Positions 35,139 to 48,039 of a stretch of DNA of 64,000 nucleotides are shown in pieces; position 1 is the stretch's first letter; each line of letters opens with the position of its first letter. The notes beneath the pieces were generated by a model. It had not been told where the DNA came from. It did no database searches and saw nothing but the letters and a program-made list of their open reading frames with translations. Made by a program: the position numbers and the translations under genes. This DNA comes from Welwitschia mirabilis. Its lineage: Eukaryota > Gnetophyta > Gnetopsida > Welwitschiales. Location: assembly GCA_051453625.1 (NCBI GenBank), contig JBOZIK010000001.1, forward strand, positions 121,077,213 through 121,141,212, given 5' to 3'.

Positions 35139-36800
35139 ATGTCATCCATTAGACCTTCCCTTTTTAATGAATAAATTATAACTATTGGAAGATAAGGATG
35201 TAGGTGTACTCATATTCTTTTGAGTTTTAGATATGGCAAAGCATAAAAAAAGGATATATAGACATTATAAAAAATATAATACATGTTGTAGGTAACACCG
35301 TTATATAGATCAAGAAAAAAAAGATTGAGAAGATAAAGAGAAAGCAACCTTCATGTATGGTTATAAAGCCAAAAATGCACTTTATTTAGATTCAACGATA
35401 AAGGATTTTAATGGAATAGTAGGTTGCAAGATAGCATAAGAGATTTAGAACATCCTTATCATAACATATGAAGGAACTTTTCATTATTAAGTAGTTAAAG
35501 CTACTTATATGGATGAACCAGTTCAAGAATATCAAGATGAACAATGAAGAAATAGTTCACGAGTACTTTAGAAGAGTCTCCAACATTGTAAATGTGATTT
35601 ATAACATTGGTGAAAGTCTTCCAAAGGCCATAGTAATACAAAAATTTTTTAGATCTCTAACCCTTGAGTACAGGCTCAAAACTATAGCCATGAAAGAGTT
35701 AAAAGATTTTAACTCCATGAAGATAGAATAACTTCAAAGTGCATTAACAGCCTAAGAAATGAATCTTATACAAGATGGTGCCTTATAAGAAAAATCCATT
35801 ACTCTTAAGATGAGTAAAATTACAAAATAAAGTTTAAAAGAAAAGGCAAAGGAAGAACAAGAAGAAAATAACTCTAATGATAAATTAAATGAGAAGCTTT
35901 TCATCATTAAAAGAAGAGTAAATAGTCTTCTTTCATGTGAGCCCAACAAAAGGGAGAACTTTAGAAAATCATCTAGATTTTAATCCAAAGATAAGTTTAA
36001 AGGTGAGTATTCTGGTAATACTTATTTTTCTTTGGTAATACTTATTTTTGTTTTAAATCTAATGTTTTTAAAGTAGAATGTTGGGTATGTTAAGGATGAG
36101 GACATGTATCCCTATAGTGTAGTGCTAATAGAATGTAGGAAAGGGTATAGAAAAAGAAGCCAAAGAAGAAGAGATATTTCTTCATAATATGGAATGATGA
36201 TGAAGAAGAAATGGAAGAAGAAACATTTGATGATGAGAAAGTTTATCCTTCTTACATAACTATTGTACATTTTCTAGAGGAAAATAATGAGACAGAAGAA
36301 GAGCAAAATTTAAAAAGTAAAGATGATACAGGTATGGATCTTCAAAAAAGGTATAAATTAATTTCTTAATAATTTATTAAATTGCTAAAGGTATGTACTA
36401 TGATGAAAAAATTACTTCATATCATGAAGAAGTTTATGATTAAGAAAAGAACATTTGTAATAAATTATCTTCTGAAAACTAAGCTCTTAAAGCTAAGATT
36501 GGTAGACTAACATGTGATTTGAATAATGTAAGATAGAAGCTATTAAATTTAAAAAAAATTAATGAAAAATTTACCTAAGAAAAAGAGACATTGAATATTA
36601 TGCTTGGGCAGTGTGGAATCTCAAATGACAAATGTGGCTTGGGACAAAATAAAGCTAATACTTTAGCTTCTTTATTTGAATGGAACTATAAGTCAAGGTA
36701 TGAACATTTAGTATTTATGAATAATATTATTTGTGATTATTGTCATAGTAGAGGTTATTATCAATATAAGTGCCCAATGGAATTCAAAAATAAGTATTAT
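35139..36800 (+). pseudogene. gag: Copia gag with two zinc knuckles
   Basis: From the ATG at 35139 the frame reads SIRPSLFN and NYNYWKIRM (stops between), then ATFMYGYKAKNALYLDSTIK, the UBN2-type gag region, and after a small frameshift the open run 35513-35731 (NNEEIVHEYFRRVSNIVNVI, FFRSLTLEYRLKTIAMKELK). A Lys/Glu-rich segment and an intact-spacing CCHC knuckle follow at 36079-36120 (CWVC...GHVSL.C, two stops inside). The later part has a coiled coil (about 36440-36600) and a second knuckle at 36732-36773 reading CDYCHSRGYYQYKC, where the His became Tyr. Two knuckles around a coiled coil fit long copia gags of the Sirevirus/Tork kind. Confidence 0.85.
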
Positions 36801-36839
36801 ACCAATAATGCCAAGACACATAATAAAAGGATATGACAT

Positions 36840-37500
36840 TTTATGCAATATAGACTAAGAAAAGTATAGATACCAAAACCAAACTTAGCATTTTTAGCAT
36901 AATGCATACTTAGAGCAAAGAAGAAGCATGCTTGATACATTGACAATGGATGCTGAAGATGCATGACTGAATGCATGTTCACCTTTACTACATTGATAGA
37001 ATAAGATAAAGGAGTGGTAACCTTTAAAGATAATACAAAAGTACCAATTAAAAGTATTGGTACTATTAGAGGAGGTAATCTACTATAGGTAAAGAATGTA
37101 ATATTTGTAGAATATTTTCAACATAGTATTTTAATGTTAGTCAACTTCGTGATGTAAATTTTTCTATTACATTTAGGAAAGATGAATGTATCATTAAAGA
37201 ATGAAATTATAAAAAAGTTTTATTTGTTGGTATCGGGAAGTCAAATGTATATATTACTATTTTTCAAGATACTTCTAACAATAAAATTAAGTGTTTGTTA
37301 AGTAAAACAAATGAAGCAAAGCTATGGCATAGAAAACTTGAACATGAAAACAATGACTTACTCAAAATCTCATCTATAAGAGAAAAGGCAAGAGGACTTC
37401 CCAATTTAAAAAGAACTAATATTCAAATCTCTAAAGAATTCAAAAATGGAAGCAAATATGGAAAGTCTTGTAAAGAAAAGGATTTAATATAGCACAGAAA
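36840..37500 (+). pseudogene. pol: Copia protease and GAG-pre-integrase domain
   Basis: The protease active site is at 36940: YIDNGC, with DSG changed to DNG by one G-to-A step. CMTECMFTFTTLIE, GVVTFKDNTKVPIKSIGTIR and GGNLL follow. The GAG-pre-integrase block is the open run 37295-37492: AKLWHRKLEHENNDLLKISS, ARGLPNLKRTNIQISKEF. The integrase core and everything downstream are missing; recognisable homology stops near 37500. Confidence 0.85.
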
Positions 37501-37690
37501 ACATAAAAAAGACATCATGATATAATTTATGGATGATTAACCTTGCAACATATTCATAAAATCATTAGGTACTGAAACATTTACAAAGTTGTATAGGAAC
37601 TTGGGAATTGAACCTAACCTAATTAGGTAAGTTAATAAGTAACATCATTTAAATTTTGAACTCCATCTTATATTTATCTATGAGTTGAAA
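37500..37690. other. Junction at the end of the copia fragment
   Basis: About 190 bp between the last copia homology and the AGACATCTT motif cluster. A few codons may still be copia-derived; no feature is readable. Confidence 0.4.
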
Positions 37691-38235
37691 TTATGATTAG
37701 ATGTAGTAAAAGGTAAAATTTATACATGATTCTTTAGTTTTTTGGAAGTATTATCATTATGATTGTATTAGTTATAGACTTTTTTGAAATTTATAGAAAT
37801 TTCATTGTAGATGTCTTTAGTTTTGTAAACATTTATTAGAGAGACATCTTCAGATTTATAGATATATTGGAAGACAAAATCTTAAGTTTTATAGATGTCT
37901 TAGAAGGTTAGGTATGCTTTTTAAATTTTCAAAATAGACATCTTTAATTTAGTAGAAGTTTTGAGAGCAGGAAAATGTATTATTAATTTTATAATAGCAA
38001 ACATCTTAAATTATATATATGTCTACTTTTTGCATTTTAGATGTCTTTTAGCAAGTAAACATCTTGACTATATTATTATAGAAATTAAAACATGCTAAAA
38101 CCTAAGGTTTTGACCTTTTTTATTTGGAAAATGAGCTGTCAAATCATATTTTCAAGTCTTTACTCAACTAGTATCCATCTTAAAGCACCTTTTAGGACTA
38201 ATATTCTTAGATTTATTTGGCAAGACATCTTAAAT
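37690..38235. repeat. Cluster of AGACATCTT / AGATGTCTT motifs in alternating orientation
   Basis: The motif or its complement occurs near 37807, 37843, 37896, 37932, 37989, 38037, 38059 and 38221, each within an AT-rich spacer. Orientations alternate, so neighbouring copies can pair as hairpins. The cluster lies upstream of the Transposase_32-like ORF at 38356 and may belong to its 5' LTR, as the GACATCCCC repeats do for the element at 1.5 kb. Confidence 0.6.
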
Positions 38236-38355
38236 TTATGAGATATATTCATATCAAGTAAGAATACGATTATATTTTTCACAAGTACACACTTTCCATT
38301 ATTTCTTCACATTTTAGTTGATTTTTCATTCAAATTTTTTATATATCTTGCAAAA

Positions 38356-39960
38356 ATGATTAGAAAAAAGGCTATCAGTAGTTCAAGAGAAAAAGAACAA
38401 GCATTACCTTAAAGATCTTAGTATAAGCCTCATTTTTACCATGGGGCAGTAAAAGAAGATATAAAACTTGGACAAAAAATCTATAATTGCATAAAGAACA
38501 CTTGGATCTTAGAGGCAATGTAAATATTAGATTATTACTTACTTCTTATGGCTTAGATGGAAAATGACTATTGAATTAGATCAGAGTATACTAGATCCTA
38601 TGATGAAGCAGTTTTGTCTTAACATCCATGAGATAGACGCCAACACAAGTGCTTTCCAAATTCAGGTCAGAGGTACTTCATTGCATGTTATTTCTAATTA
38701 AGTAAATTCATTACTTAATATAGATGACTCTAATATTTCTCACCTATATGTGCATTCAATTAAACAAATTTTCACTTCTAAAGCTGTGAATGTATCATAG
38801 AGACATATGAGCAATGTTTTATTTAGACACACTAAAATGAATTTTAATGAAAAAATAGAGCAAAAAAAATATGATTTTAAATGCCTCTATTCTTAATTTG
38901 ATTACATTTTATAATATTCTAATTAGATGAGTTAGTTATAGTTATTATAAATTAATGAAAGCTTATCTTATATTCTATTTACTTACTAGTTTGAAAATAG
39001 ATTTGGGTTTCATCTTGGATATGGATTTTATCTTTTTGTTTTGCAAGGGTCTAACTTTGAGTTATCCTTGTCTCATTAGTTTAATTATTAGCAATGCTAA
39101 CATTTTAGTTTCTTAAGTAAATCTTATTTATCAAAAAAAAACCTTCAATTGAATTTAGTAAAGAATGGTGAGTACGAGTGCCACTAGGTAAGGGCACCAA
39201 CAGGAGGTCATTACAATTTTAGAGATCTTATTATACTGCTACTCATAAATCATCACCAATCAAAAAGCAATTAAAGGAAATAATGAAAATGATTAGGAAA
39301 AATGATAGAAATTTGTCAAGGTTAAATAAAAATAGGTCCATAGTGTCTAGTGAAGGATAGACATTAGTAGAGAATTGGAAATCCATAAGGGCTCCCACAT
39401 AGACAGACTCAAAGGAGGAATTAGAAGAATTAACAAAGCACCTCCAGCTTCATAGGGAATAGGTTATGATTCTAGCAGAGTAGTTAATAGTAGTGATTCT
39501 ATAGATGAGTTATTAAAAGATGAGGCACAGATTCTGGAGGAGTACCAGGCTCCCATAGAGGCATAGGTGTAGGGGGGAAATAGGCTCAGGACCATCTCAA
39601 CAAAGGCAATAGTAGGAGATAGAGTTTAAGAGATTAGATGTTTAGCCTCTTCTTTTTTGTTAGCCATATTACAAGATATCAGTTTGTTACTCTTCTAAGC
39701 ATCCTTTGTATCCTAGGCCCTCTTCACCATTACACTTACCATCTCCACCTCTTTTGCATATACCATCATCAACTTCATCTTACATAAAGCATTTTCGTGT
39801 ACCATCACTTTTTATCATCTAATTACCATCATCCTTTGTAAAAACCATCATAACAAGCCTATCTGGGATATCCATCACTCCTCAAATATACCAACGTATG
39901 AGGAGACAAGCCTATGAGGATCCAGATGACGAAGAAGATAATGACATATATTACACTAGT
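38356..39960 (+). pseudogene. Decayed ORF, Transposase_32-like (third copy)
   Basis: The ATG at 38356 gives MIRKKAISSSREKEQALP, resembling the basic start at position 49. Later frames read DPMMKQFCLNIHEID, AFQIQVRGTSLHVIS, then NEKIEQKK and the block LITFYNILIR.VSYSYYKLMK and AYLIYYLLTSLKIDLGFIL (about 38890-39035), a signature I associate with the Transposase_32 type. The C-terminal part has acidic stretches (SDSIDELLKDEAQILEEYQA, about 39490-39550) and DPDDEEDNDIYYTSDSTH just before the following LTR at 39970. Stops are mostly TAG/TAA. No conventional pol accompanies it. Confidence 0.6.
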
Positions 39961-40379
39961 GATTCTACTCATCATGTCTCAAATTTTTAACAATTAAGAT
40001 TTAAGCTTAAAATGTCTAAATAAATAAGTTAAAATATAATAAGGCTAATATTTAATGTTAGTTTTTAGATCTTTTTATATCCAATACTCCCATAATAATT
40101 ATTATTATTATTTTTAATACTTTGGTTTATTTCATTTAATTACTTATTTTGAAAAATACCAATGAGTTATGGATTTAAATTTGAGATTATTTTCAATAAA
40201 GATGCTTAATATTTAGAGTTATTATTTTTAAGTGTTAAAGAATATCTTGAATTATAATTGTCATTATGTTTAGGGAATATTTTATTATTATTGCTAATGT
40301 CTTATTTATTATTTATTAATTATGGTAAGCATAATTATTATTTATTATTGACTAAGTGGTCAGGGAAGATAACAGAATC

Positions 40380-40512
40380 CCCATTACTTCCATCACATTT
40401 ACCACTTCCACTACATCAATTTCACCATCTTTACCACTTTCATCACACCACCTCTGCCACTTCCACCACCTCCACCACTTCCACTATCTTCACCACTTCC
40501 ATCACTCTCTTA
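40380..40512 (+). repeat. CCACTTCCACCA minisatellite in LTR A
   Basis: Irregular 6- and 12-bp units of CCACTT / CCACCA / TCACCA. It is translated by an open run of His, Thr and Ser (40258-40593) that is not a gene, since it spans the promoter. The same array stands in copy B (56895-57030). Confidence 0.9.
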
Positions 40513-40544
40513 CTTGATGCCTCTTCACATCCTATACTTTCTAT

Positions 40545-40552
40545 TATAAATA
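40545..40552 (+). promoter_or_regulatory. TATA box of LTR A
   Basis: TATAAATA within CTATACTTTCTATTATAAA; the same box and flanks (CCTTCTTCTCTATCTATTTC downstream) occur in copy B at 57064. It is conserved between decayed copies and correctly placed in the first half of the LTR. Confidence 0.7.
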
Positions 40553-41820
40553 GGACCTTCTTCTCTATCTATTTCATATCTCTAAAAGATTAAATCTTTA
40601 TGCTTTAATCTTACAGCTTGGAAAAGCCTTGAAGCCTTACAATCTTTATGAGATCTTGAGTTTTGTCTTAAAATCAATATGGTTTTATGATATATCATTT
40701 TGTTTCTTATATGGTTTACAGAATTCCATCTATTTCTTATATGTTCTAATTAATTCTTGCATATTTTACATGTTTTATGTAGCCTTTTTCTTATACATAT
40801 AATATCTTAGATGTGACTTCTATGATTTAAACTTCTCTAAGCGAATAAATTATGTGGCTTTAGGGGCTAGTACACCTAAATGGCTTTCATTAACCATGGA
40901 AGTTAGCTGATAGAATGATTAAGGTAATGTTTGTAACCCATCTAGTTATGCATGACATGATGTCTTTGTAGCTTTAAAGGGTTTAACCCATCTGAAGGGT
41001 TTCTATTGGCCATAGGAATAAACCTCTAGAAAAATGGGTATTTTTGACATCCTTCTAATAGTACATTCTTAGATTCTATTTACTATACATTCTTAGATTA
41101 TTTAAACTGAAATAGTACAATCTTGGATTATTTTAAAAGTGTATTCTTGGGCTTAATCTAAGGATACATTCTTAGATTACTGAAACCTGGACAATGCATT
41201 TTTAAACTACTAAAACTTATAATACCATTATGTTTTACTCATGAATCCCAAAGTCTTGTTTCCTATATTGGCATATTATAGTCTTGGATATATTTCATGG
41301 ATACTATTTTAATCTCATGCCTTGGCTATATTATTTTGATTTGATCATCTCCATTTTCACCCTTGACCGCCTAGGCCATATTGGGGATTATGATGATTTT
41401 ATAATTCTCATACCATATTATTTATGTAGCTCAAGATGGTGGCATGGATTCTAATCATTGAGAAAGGAATTCTTGTTTCTATTAACTTAAAATAAGTTTG
41501 TTTCTTATTTTATGCTTTATCCACTTTAGTTGTAACATGTAAAGATGTATTATTATTGTAAGTTTTCTATGAATGTTATGTAAACATTAACTCCCTTGTT
41601 ATCTTATTAAACTATTTTAAATTAACTTGTTTCTTCATCATGTTGTTATCACTATTATAATTGCTACTCTATAATTACATGTTGGTATTACATTGAGATT
41701 TTTATTTTAAACATGATAAATTATTAATTAGCGCATATATTAGAGTGAATGGTTAAAGACATAATGTTTTGATAACTAAGTAACATTTTTAAATTTTGAG
41801 TTAAAAATGTGGACATTACA

Positions 41821-41835
41821 TTTTGATATCAAAGC
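41821..41835 (+). promoter_or_regulatory. Primer-binding site of LTR A (initiator-Met type)
   Basis: TTTTGATATCAAAGC directly behind ...GGACATTACA. Compared with TTTGGTATCAGAGC, the differences are G-to-A transitions. This fixes LTR A as a plus-strand 5' LTR. Confidence 0.75.
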
Positions 41836-44800
41836 AATATATTATGATCTCACTAGGAATAACGATTAGGAAGCCATTATATGTTTTAACATTAGAGCCT
41901 AGGTGGTAATTTTAGTGGGCATAAGTGTGACCAAGTTATTATAAGTTTTAACATTACAGATTTTGGGTGAAAAATGTGGATTTTACACAAGAAATTTGAT
42001 TTATTCCTTGTAATACAACATTAAGCAACATACTCTTTACATTTTTACATGCTTGAAGAAGCTCTAAGAAGATTTAAACTCCATAACTTGTTTGATGAAA
42101 GTCCTATTATCTCCAAATGGGCAAGACTAAAAATTAAATTATTTATTATAATATTAGCTGTAATAGTAACAAAATGATTTTAGTATAGACTAGACCCTCC
42201 TTTAGAAACTTTTAAAGCTTTAAAATTTAACAAATGCATGTAATCATTTTCATGCAGACATCTAAAACCAAATTGAAGAAGCTAGAATGGTGAATAATGA
42301 TATCTACTTATTGTTCATGCTTGCCCCTCATCTAGTTTTATAATATTATTAAATGTTTGAATAACCACATGTGTCCAACTGATTCATAAGGCTTTGAAAT
42401 ATCATGATGGAAAAATGTATTTAGAGGAATTGAAAGAGTTTGAGGTAGAATGTTCCTCCAATGATAAATCTATAATGAAAATAAAGATCCTACTCTACTT
42501 CTTTTACCAAAAATGAGTGTTGATGTCTTTGAGAATGACCATTATTAAATCACTACTCTCTCAATGCTCGCAGATTTCTCTACTTACTTCATTCTTTGAC
42601 ACTCTTTAATAAATTCATTAGTCATAGAAATTGTTTCTTTTATGAGATCTTTGTTACTATAAAAAATGTAGAAGTATCTGATACCCTTCCAATGACGAGT
42701 TTTTTTGAATTAGAAATGCCATCTAATTATAGTTTGCAAATGATTTGTAGAGATTGATATGGAAGCATCACTATGAATATTATGAATCTTTATTAACAAT
42801 CCTATAATTCTTGCTTTTGGGCTTTCCATCTATATTTAATTTTCTTTTTCTCATTCCTTGCAAGAAGACTCATAGATTATTTGCATCTAATTTTGTTTTT
42901 TTCCTTTGCAAGAAGAATTCCAGGATGCCATAAACTTGCTTAGCTTAAGAATCATGATGCACTTAATATTTGAATTAAAGGCTCAACCAACAAATGTATG
43001 AGACTGTATTTTTTCTTGAAATCTTCTTTCTTTCATACATTAGCTTTTTAGGTTCTCTAAACTGAATTTTATAGACAACTAAAAATGGTGGTATGTTCTC
43101 TATGTTGGAAAAACTTCTAGACATTTATCTCATTATTTGCTTCTTTATCTATGATTGGAGTAGTAGTAGAACAACCCATCTATCCTCACCATTGGATGGC
43201 ACCTAATGAGTTAAGTGCCCTATTAACCTTATTAGCATTTGTAACTACACATTTGATATTCTTGATTTTGGTATACATTTTGATGAAAAACTAAAGTATT
43301 TGATCATATAGCTTCTAGGTAACATCTATTGTAAATGGCATCACATTATGAAAGAACTTGAACATACGAATAAGTGATTTAATAAAAATTAATAAAATCA
43401 AAATGCCATTGCTAAGGTAGAAGAGCATTATAAGAGGAAATGACACAATGATAGACTAGTAGAGAGGATGGCATCGAGTGATGAAATAGCCAATGACATT
43501 AAGTATTAAAAGATATGCTAAGTTCTGATGTCCCTTATCATTCAAGGATTGAAATGATGTGAAAATGTAAAGGGAATATGTTAGGCTTAAGTTATATTAT
43601 CTCATTATGAGGCTATGCGAAAAATGAGTATTTGCCTAATTTAAAGCACATATGATTTACTTTGATGAGAGTAACTCTAGCAACTCCCATATTAGACCAC
43701 ATGGAAAGAAATAAAGATAAAAAATGAGAGGAGCATTGCCATGCATCAATGATGAAATTCAATTGACTATCCTCTCATCACTGAGTTATGTATAACATAT
43801 TATGATATAATGAGTATTTTATAATTATTAAGTTATGCATCCACTGTGTGGTATCTTTCCATTAATTTCAAAGATTATTCATTGATTTCAAAGATTATTA
43901 ATCAGATAACACACAACATCTATCTTAACCCTTGGAAATTACATTATTATTAATTTTCTTGTATCTCTTTGTATTCATCTACTTTTACTCATACGAATAT
44001 ATAAATATGCATAGAATCCCCTTTGTATATAATATGACCCCCTCAACCTTTCATACTCTTCTTTTTTTTGTTCCTTATTTTATTCATTCTCCACTACTAT
44101 GTTCTGCATCACTCACTTGAAGCTTCTAGTATTTTAATAGATCTTTCTTTTACATGAAAGTAATTTAGTATTTATTATTTAAAGGTTATTAAAAAAAGGA
44201 TTATTTGTTTCATTTGGATCTCTGTCTTTGCATCTTGACTCTATTCTTGTTGTAATGCAGGTCCATGAGAAATAGATTGAGAAGAGCATATTATAGGATC
44301 CTCTAGTTCTTGTTATTTCATTATAAAAACTGATCAAGATAAAATGGATTTCTTTACTCGTACAACTAGACATTATTCAAAAATTGTCATAACATATCAT
44401 GTGATGTTGAAAGTAAGCATGAAAGAATGCTTAGATCCCACCATTTGTTTTTTTTGTATTAGATTATGATTTCCTCATTTGTATTACTAGAGTGTATAAA
44501 ACTTTTGTTCAAAAATTTTATATGGTTAAATGACCATTTTTGATGTTCTAGCATCATATCTTAATAAATTTTTAACTTACTTCTATATTTTTATTTCTCA
44601 AATTTGATCCGTTACTACCTATGTATAGAAATTGAAATTAGTGATTCTTTAATCTTAAGCTCCTATGAGCACATACTCATCATGACCGATCATGTATGTC
44701 TAGTTCTATAAAACTTAGTATGTTTATGTTTGAAAAGGAAACCTCAACAAGTTTAATATGTTGTTATATTCCAAGGTAATATTTTGGGTTTGGTAACTGA

Positions 44801-47404
44801 GGTAGCATTGACAAGTTTAATGAAATTGTTTTCATAAAATTTTCCATTAAGCTATGTAATTGCAATTTTTTTGTCCATAAAGTCCCCTTCTAAGTCAATC
44901 ATTTTATCTAATTAGCATCATCTGTTATAAGATTTCATTCGATAAATCATTTCTAACTCAATAACATTTGTTGGTAAACTATTACATTATTGGCTACGGG
45001 ATAGCCATTTAAGGAAAATGACAAGATGAATATAGAATAATTAGTTTCTTTAAAAATTAAAATATTAAGCCTAAGAAAAGGTTAGAAATAATTGGAAAAA
45101 AAATATTAAAACATGTTTCCAACAAGCAAAGCTCTCTTAAGAAATTACTATGTTATTAAATTAGTACTTAAGGAAAACTATCTATTGACTACCTTCAAAA
45201 ATATTTCAATAGTTCCTATCACTGCTTATTAGATCCAACGTGCTTTAGAATTATGAAAGTAATATTTTTGAATTTACCATTTCATTTTTACCTATTTTAT
45301 TTTATACTTATATTTACCATGTATATCATAAGACTTCTAATCATAGTTTTTGAATTTCTCATTTAAAACATATTTTACTATTATGGATTACATGTTTAGA
45401 ATAAAATTAAAATTGAAATTATATCACTAGTAACTCAAGGAAGTATTTCATTACCTTCTCACATTTGCATATTAGTATAGAATCATGAAAGTTATGAGTA
45501 AGTTTTATGTATGCCTTTTATCCCCAAATTTTGCTTGCTTTCCAAGAAGTTATGTCACCTGCTACATATTCTTTCCTAGGATAGAATTAGTGTTATTTAA
45601 CCAAAATAATCTCCTTTTGTAGTTGGAAAGAGATTAAGCATGGTACTTTTATGCCATTCACATTATTTAAAAATGGATAATTGGATGACATGATCTTGTT
45701 TTTCATTTTTAAGATATAAGATTTTACATCTAAACATGATTTAAAAATATTATAAATCTTCAGGCTCACCATTAACTAATAAGCTAGAATATCCTTTTAA
45801 GAAAAATGATGCCATGTAACTTTTTATAATCACCTCTATTAAGTATGTTGAAATACTTCTTATTTTTTCATATAAATAATAATTGCTAATGAACTTTTGT
45901 CTAACCATGCTGATATCTTCCATTAAACTCTCTTGTCATATGAAGCTGTGTCACCTATGAATCATTTACCTAGTTTTATATTTTATGGTACATTAAGACA
46001 TAAATCTCTCTCACCAATGTTATTACATGACAACACACATTTTACTAATCTTTTCGATGTTGTATGTATAAAAATAAAAGATTAATTGAATATTATTTAT
46101 GTTAAATTTTTAATGATCTTTATGAATAATTATTAATATTTCTATAATTATTTTAGGCATTTTCATCCATTTATCAGGTTTACATCTTCTTCCAAATAAA
46201 TTAAATGCTGATTATAACAAAGCAAACATAAAAAGATGTTTATTGGAGCATTATTTTAATGCCTTTTATATTTGTATAAGATTAATCTATATCACTTTAT
46301 GTGAGTGGTGTATTAGATGATTGGTCAAAAAATGATGCTTTATTTTTTACTGATTTTCCATTTACGCAAATTCAAATAATAGTTTGTAACCATATGCTTA
46401 GCAAGTTAAGTTTTATTACTTATATAACTAATGGATATACCTTATTAATAAAAATCAATGTATCATAAATTATAACTTGTTACCTAATTATATTACTAAT
46501 TCATGATTCATGAGTATCTTCTTAACTTAATGGATCACTACTTTGTGTCTTTTTAAACACTTTAATTCTAGAAAAGTTTATTTTATTTTCTAAGTTCTAT
46601 GTAGGACATAATTATTTTGGAAACCTAGATTTCTATGGTCAAATTATCTACTTAATTTCATAATGAATTAAAAGATATAATCATTTCAAGTTACTTAGTA
46701 CTTATCTTATTGCTTTTTCTTTATCAAAATTAGATAGATATTTCAATTAGTTTTATTCACTTATCATACATTTTATCCTTGACTTGTTATGTTCTGTATT
46801 GTACATATTAATCTTTGAAGTGAAAATTAAAATATATTATTTAAGAAAAAGTATTAAAGACCCATTGAAAGAATCTTGTAATAAAGAAGTGGAGAGTGGA
46901 GGAAACTTATATTTATAAGCTTATGCTTGAGGAATTTTGACATAATATTTTTGTAGGTAAGTGTCATAAATTGGCATAAAAGATTATTATGTTGTAATAT
47001 TTGGTTTTATAGTTGTGGATTTAATGGTTCATGTTTATTTTAATTCTAATCAAATTAATAAGATCATTAAGATATTTTGACTTATGAAATTAAATGGTTT
47101 TCAATCATTTGTAAGTATATTTAATTGTGTTCTTAGAGTTCTTTGCAAAAGTAATTACATAGTATTTACATAGCCTTTGATGAAAGATATGCTAGTTCAC
47201 AATGTTTTCCCTAATCTAGCAATCATTATGAGTTAAAAAATGGGTAAAGTCCATGTACAACAAAATTTTTTTTATGAATTTTGAAGTTGATATACATATA
47301 ATTTGAAATAATTAGGAGAGATAGAAGTAGAAGTGACTTGGAAATATAAATAAATGTATTGAAGAACTAAGATTTCTTATTCGAGTTTCAAGGATGAAAA
47401 TTTT
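41836..47404 (+). mobile_element. Internal region of the Tekay-like element, no readable gag-pol
   Basis: About 5.6 kb between the primer-binding site and the polypurine tract. I find none of the usual gag, protease, RT, RNase H, integrase or chromodomain motifs in any forward frame, in contrast to other old elements in this window whose motifs stay readable. Short open runs (43932-44120 plus, 44179-44373 minus) have no recognisable content. The last 60 bp (TTATTCGAGTTTCAAGGATG) match the 3' UTR typical of plant gypsy elements. It may be a non-autonomous large retrotransposon derivative, or be too decayed to read by eye. Confidence 0.45.
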
Positions 47405-47419
47405 TAAGGGGTGGAAAAG
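47405..47419 (+). promoter_or_regulatory. Polypurine tract of the Tekay-like element
   Basis: TAAGGGGTGGAAAAG directly before the LTR start at 47420, in the context GATGAAAATTTTTAAGGGG that is standard for plant gypsy elements. Confidence 0.75.
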
Positions 47420-48015
47420 TATCACATCCAAAGTTTCAAAGGTCTAAAAATTTATCTTAAAAATTAAATTAAGATAATTTTATTATTATAGAGTCCATGA
47501 AGATAATTTAGTTTTTCTCTCTTATTGAGATGTAAATATATTATGAAAAATTTTATGCCGTAATTATTATTTTAAGTCCTTTCATTATGTAATAGCCATA
47601 TATTATTTTTGTTGAAAATACTTGGTAATTTAATTATGAAATTTAGCAGTTAAATTAGTGATTACATTAGTTGATAAATTAGTGTTATGTTAATGGATAA
47701 ATTAGTGGTTATGTTAGTGGTTAAATTAGTGGTTAATATAATGGTTATATTAATGGCTAAATTTGTGGTTATGTTAGTGGCTAAATTAGTGGTTGTATTA
47801 ATATTATTTTCCTTATGCAATTACTATACTTTATTTAACATCAAAATATTATTATGTAGTGGCTCCTTATAATTCTTTATTTTAATAATTGCATGTAGCA
47901 GCATGATAAGAATTATTATTTATTATGATGAAATATTATGGACCTAGTAGTCAGGTAAGGTAATGATTAGGGCTTATGGAATCCCCATCATCTTCACCAC
48001 CTTCATACATTCTTT
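47420..48015 (+). mobile_element. Tekay-like 3' LTR, truncated (copy C)
   Basis: Starts TATCACATCCAAAG (family TGTCACATCCCAAAG) and matches copies A and B again near 47880-48000 (AGCATGATAAG, TTATTTATTATG, CCTAGTAGTCAGG, GGAATCCCCATC). It breaks off around 48010, where an inverted Athila-type LTR begins, so the promoter part is lost. Confidence 0.65.
47650..47805 (+). repeat. 12-bp tandem repeat TTAGTGGTTAAA in LTR C
   Basis: About twelve units of 12 bp, variants such as TTAGTGGTTATG, TTAATGGCTAAA and TTTGTGGTTATG. Copies A and B lack it, so it grew in this LTR alone. The open run MLMDKLVVMLVVKLVV is a by-product. Confidence 0.88.
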
Positions 48016-48039
48016 TCATGATGATGTCTGATGGATGAC

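Larger units (their letters stand above)
39970..41820 (+). mobile_element. Tekay/Del-like 5' LTR (copy A)
   Basis: Starts around 39970 (CATGTCTCAAATTTTTAAC, compare GTCATGTCCCAAATTTTAAT in copy B at 56495). It is collinear with copy B for about 1.05 kb: a CCACTTCCACC minisatellite, TATAAATA box, and a TCTGAAGGGTTTCTA block. From about 41040 the two diverge. It ends GGACATTACA at 41820, followed at once by a primer-binding site. TGTCACGTCCC-type starts and ATTACA ends are usual for chromovirus LTRs of the Tekay/Del kind. Confidence 0.75.

Noticed and set aside
40258-40593. His/Thr/Ser-rich frames in LTR A (and 56891-57130 in LTR B)
   Set aside because: They span the minisatellite and the TATA box of a non-coding LTR. 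Presence in both LTRs reflects common descent of the LTR, not coding.
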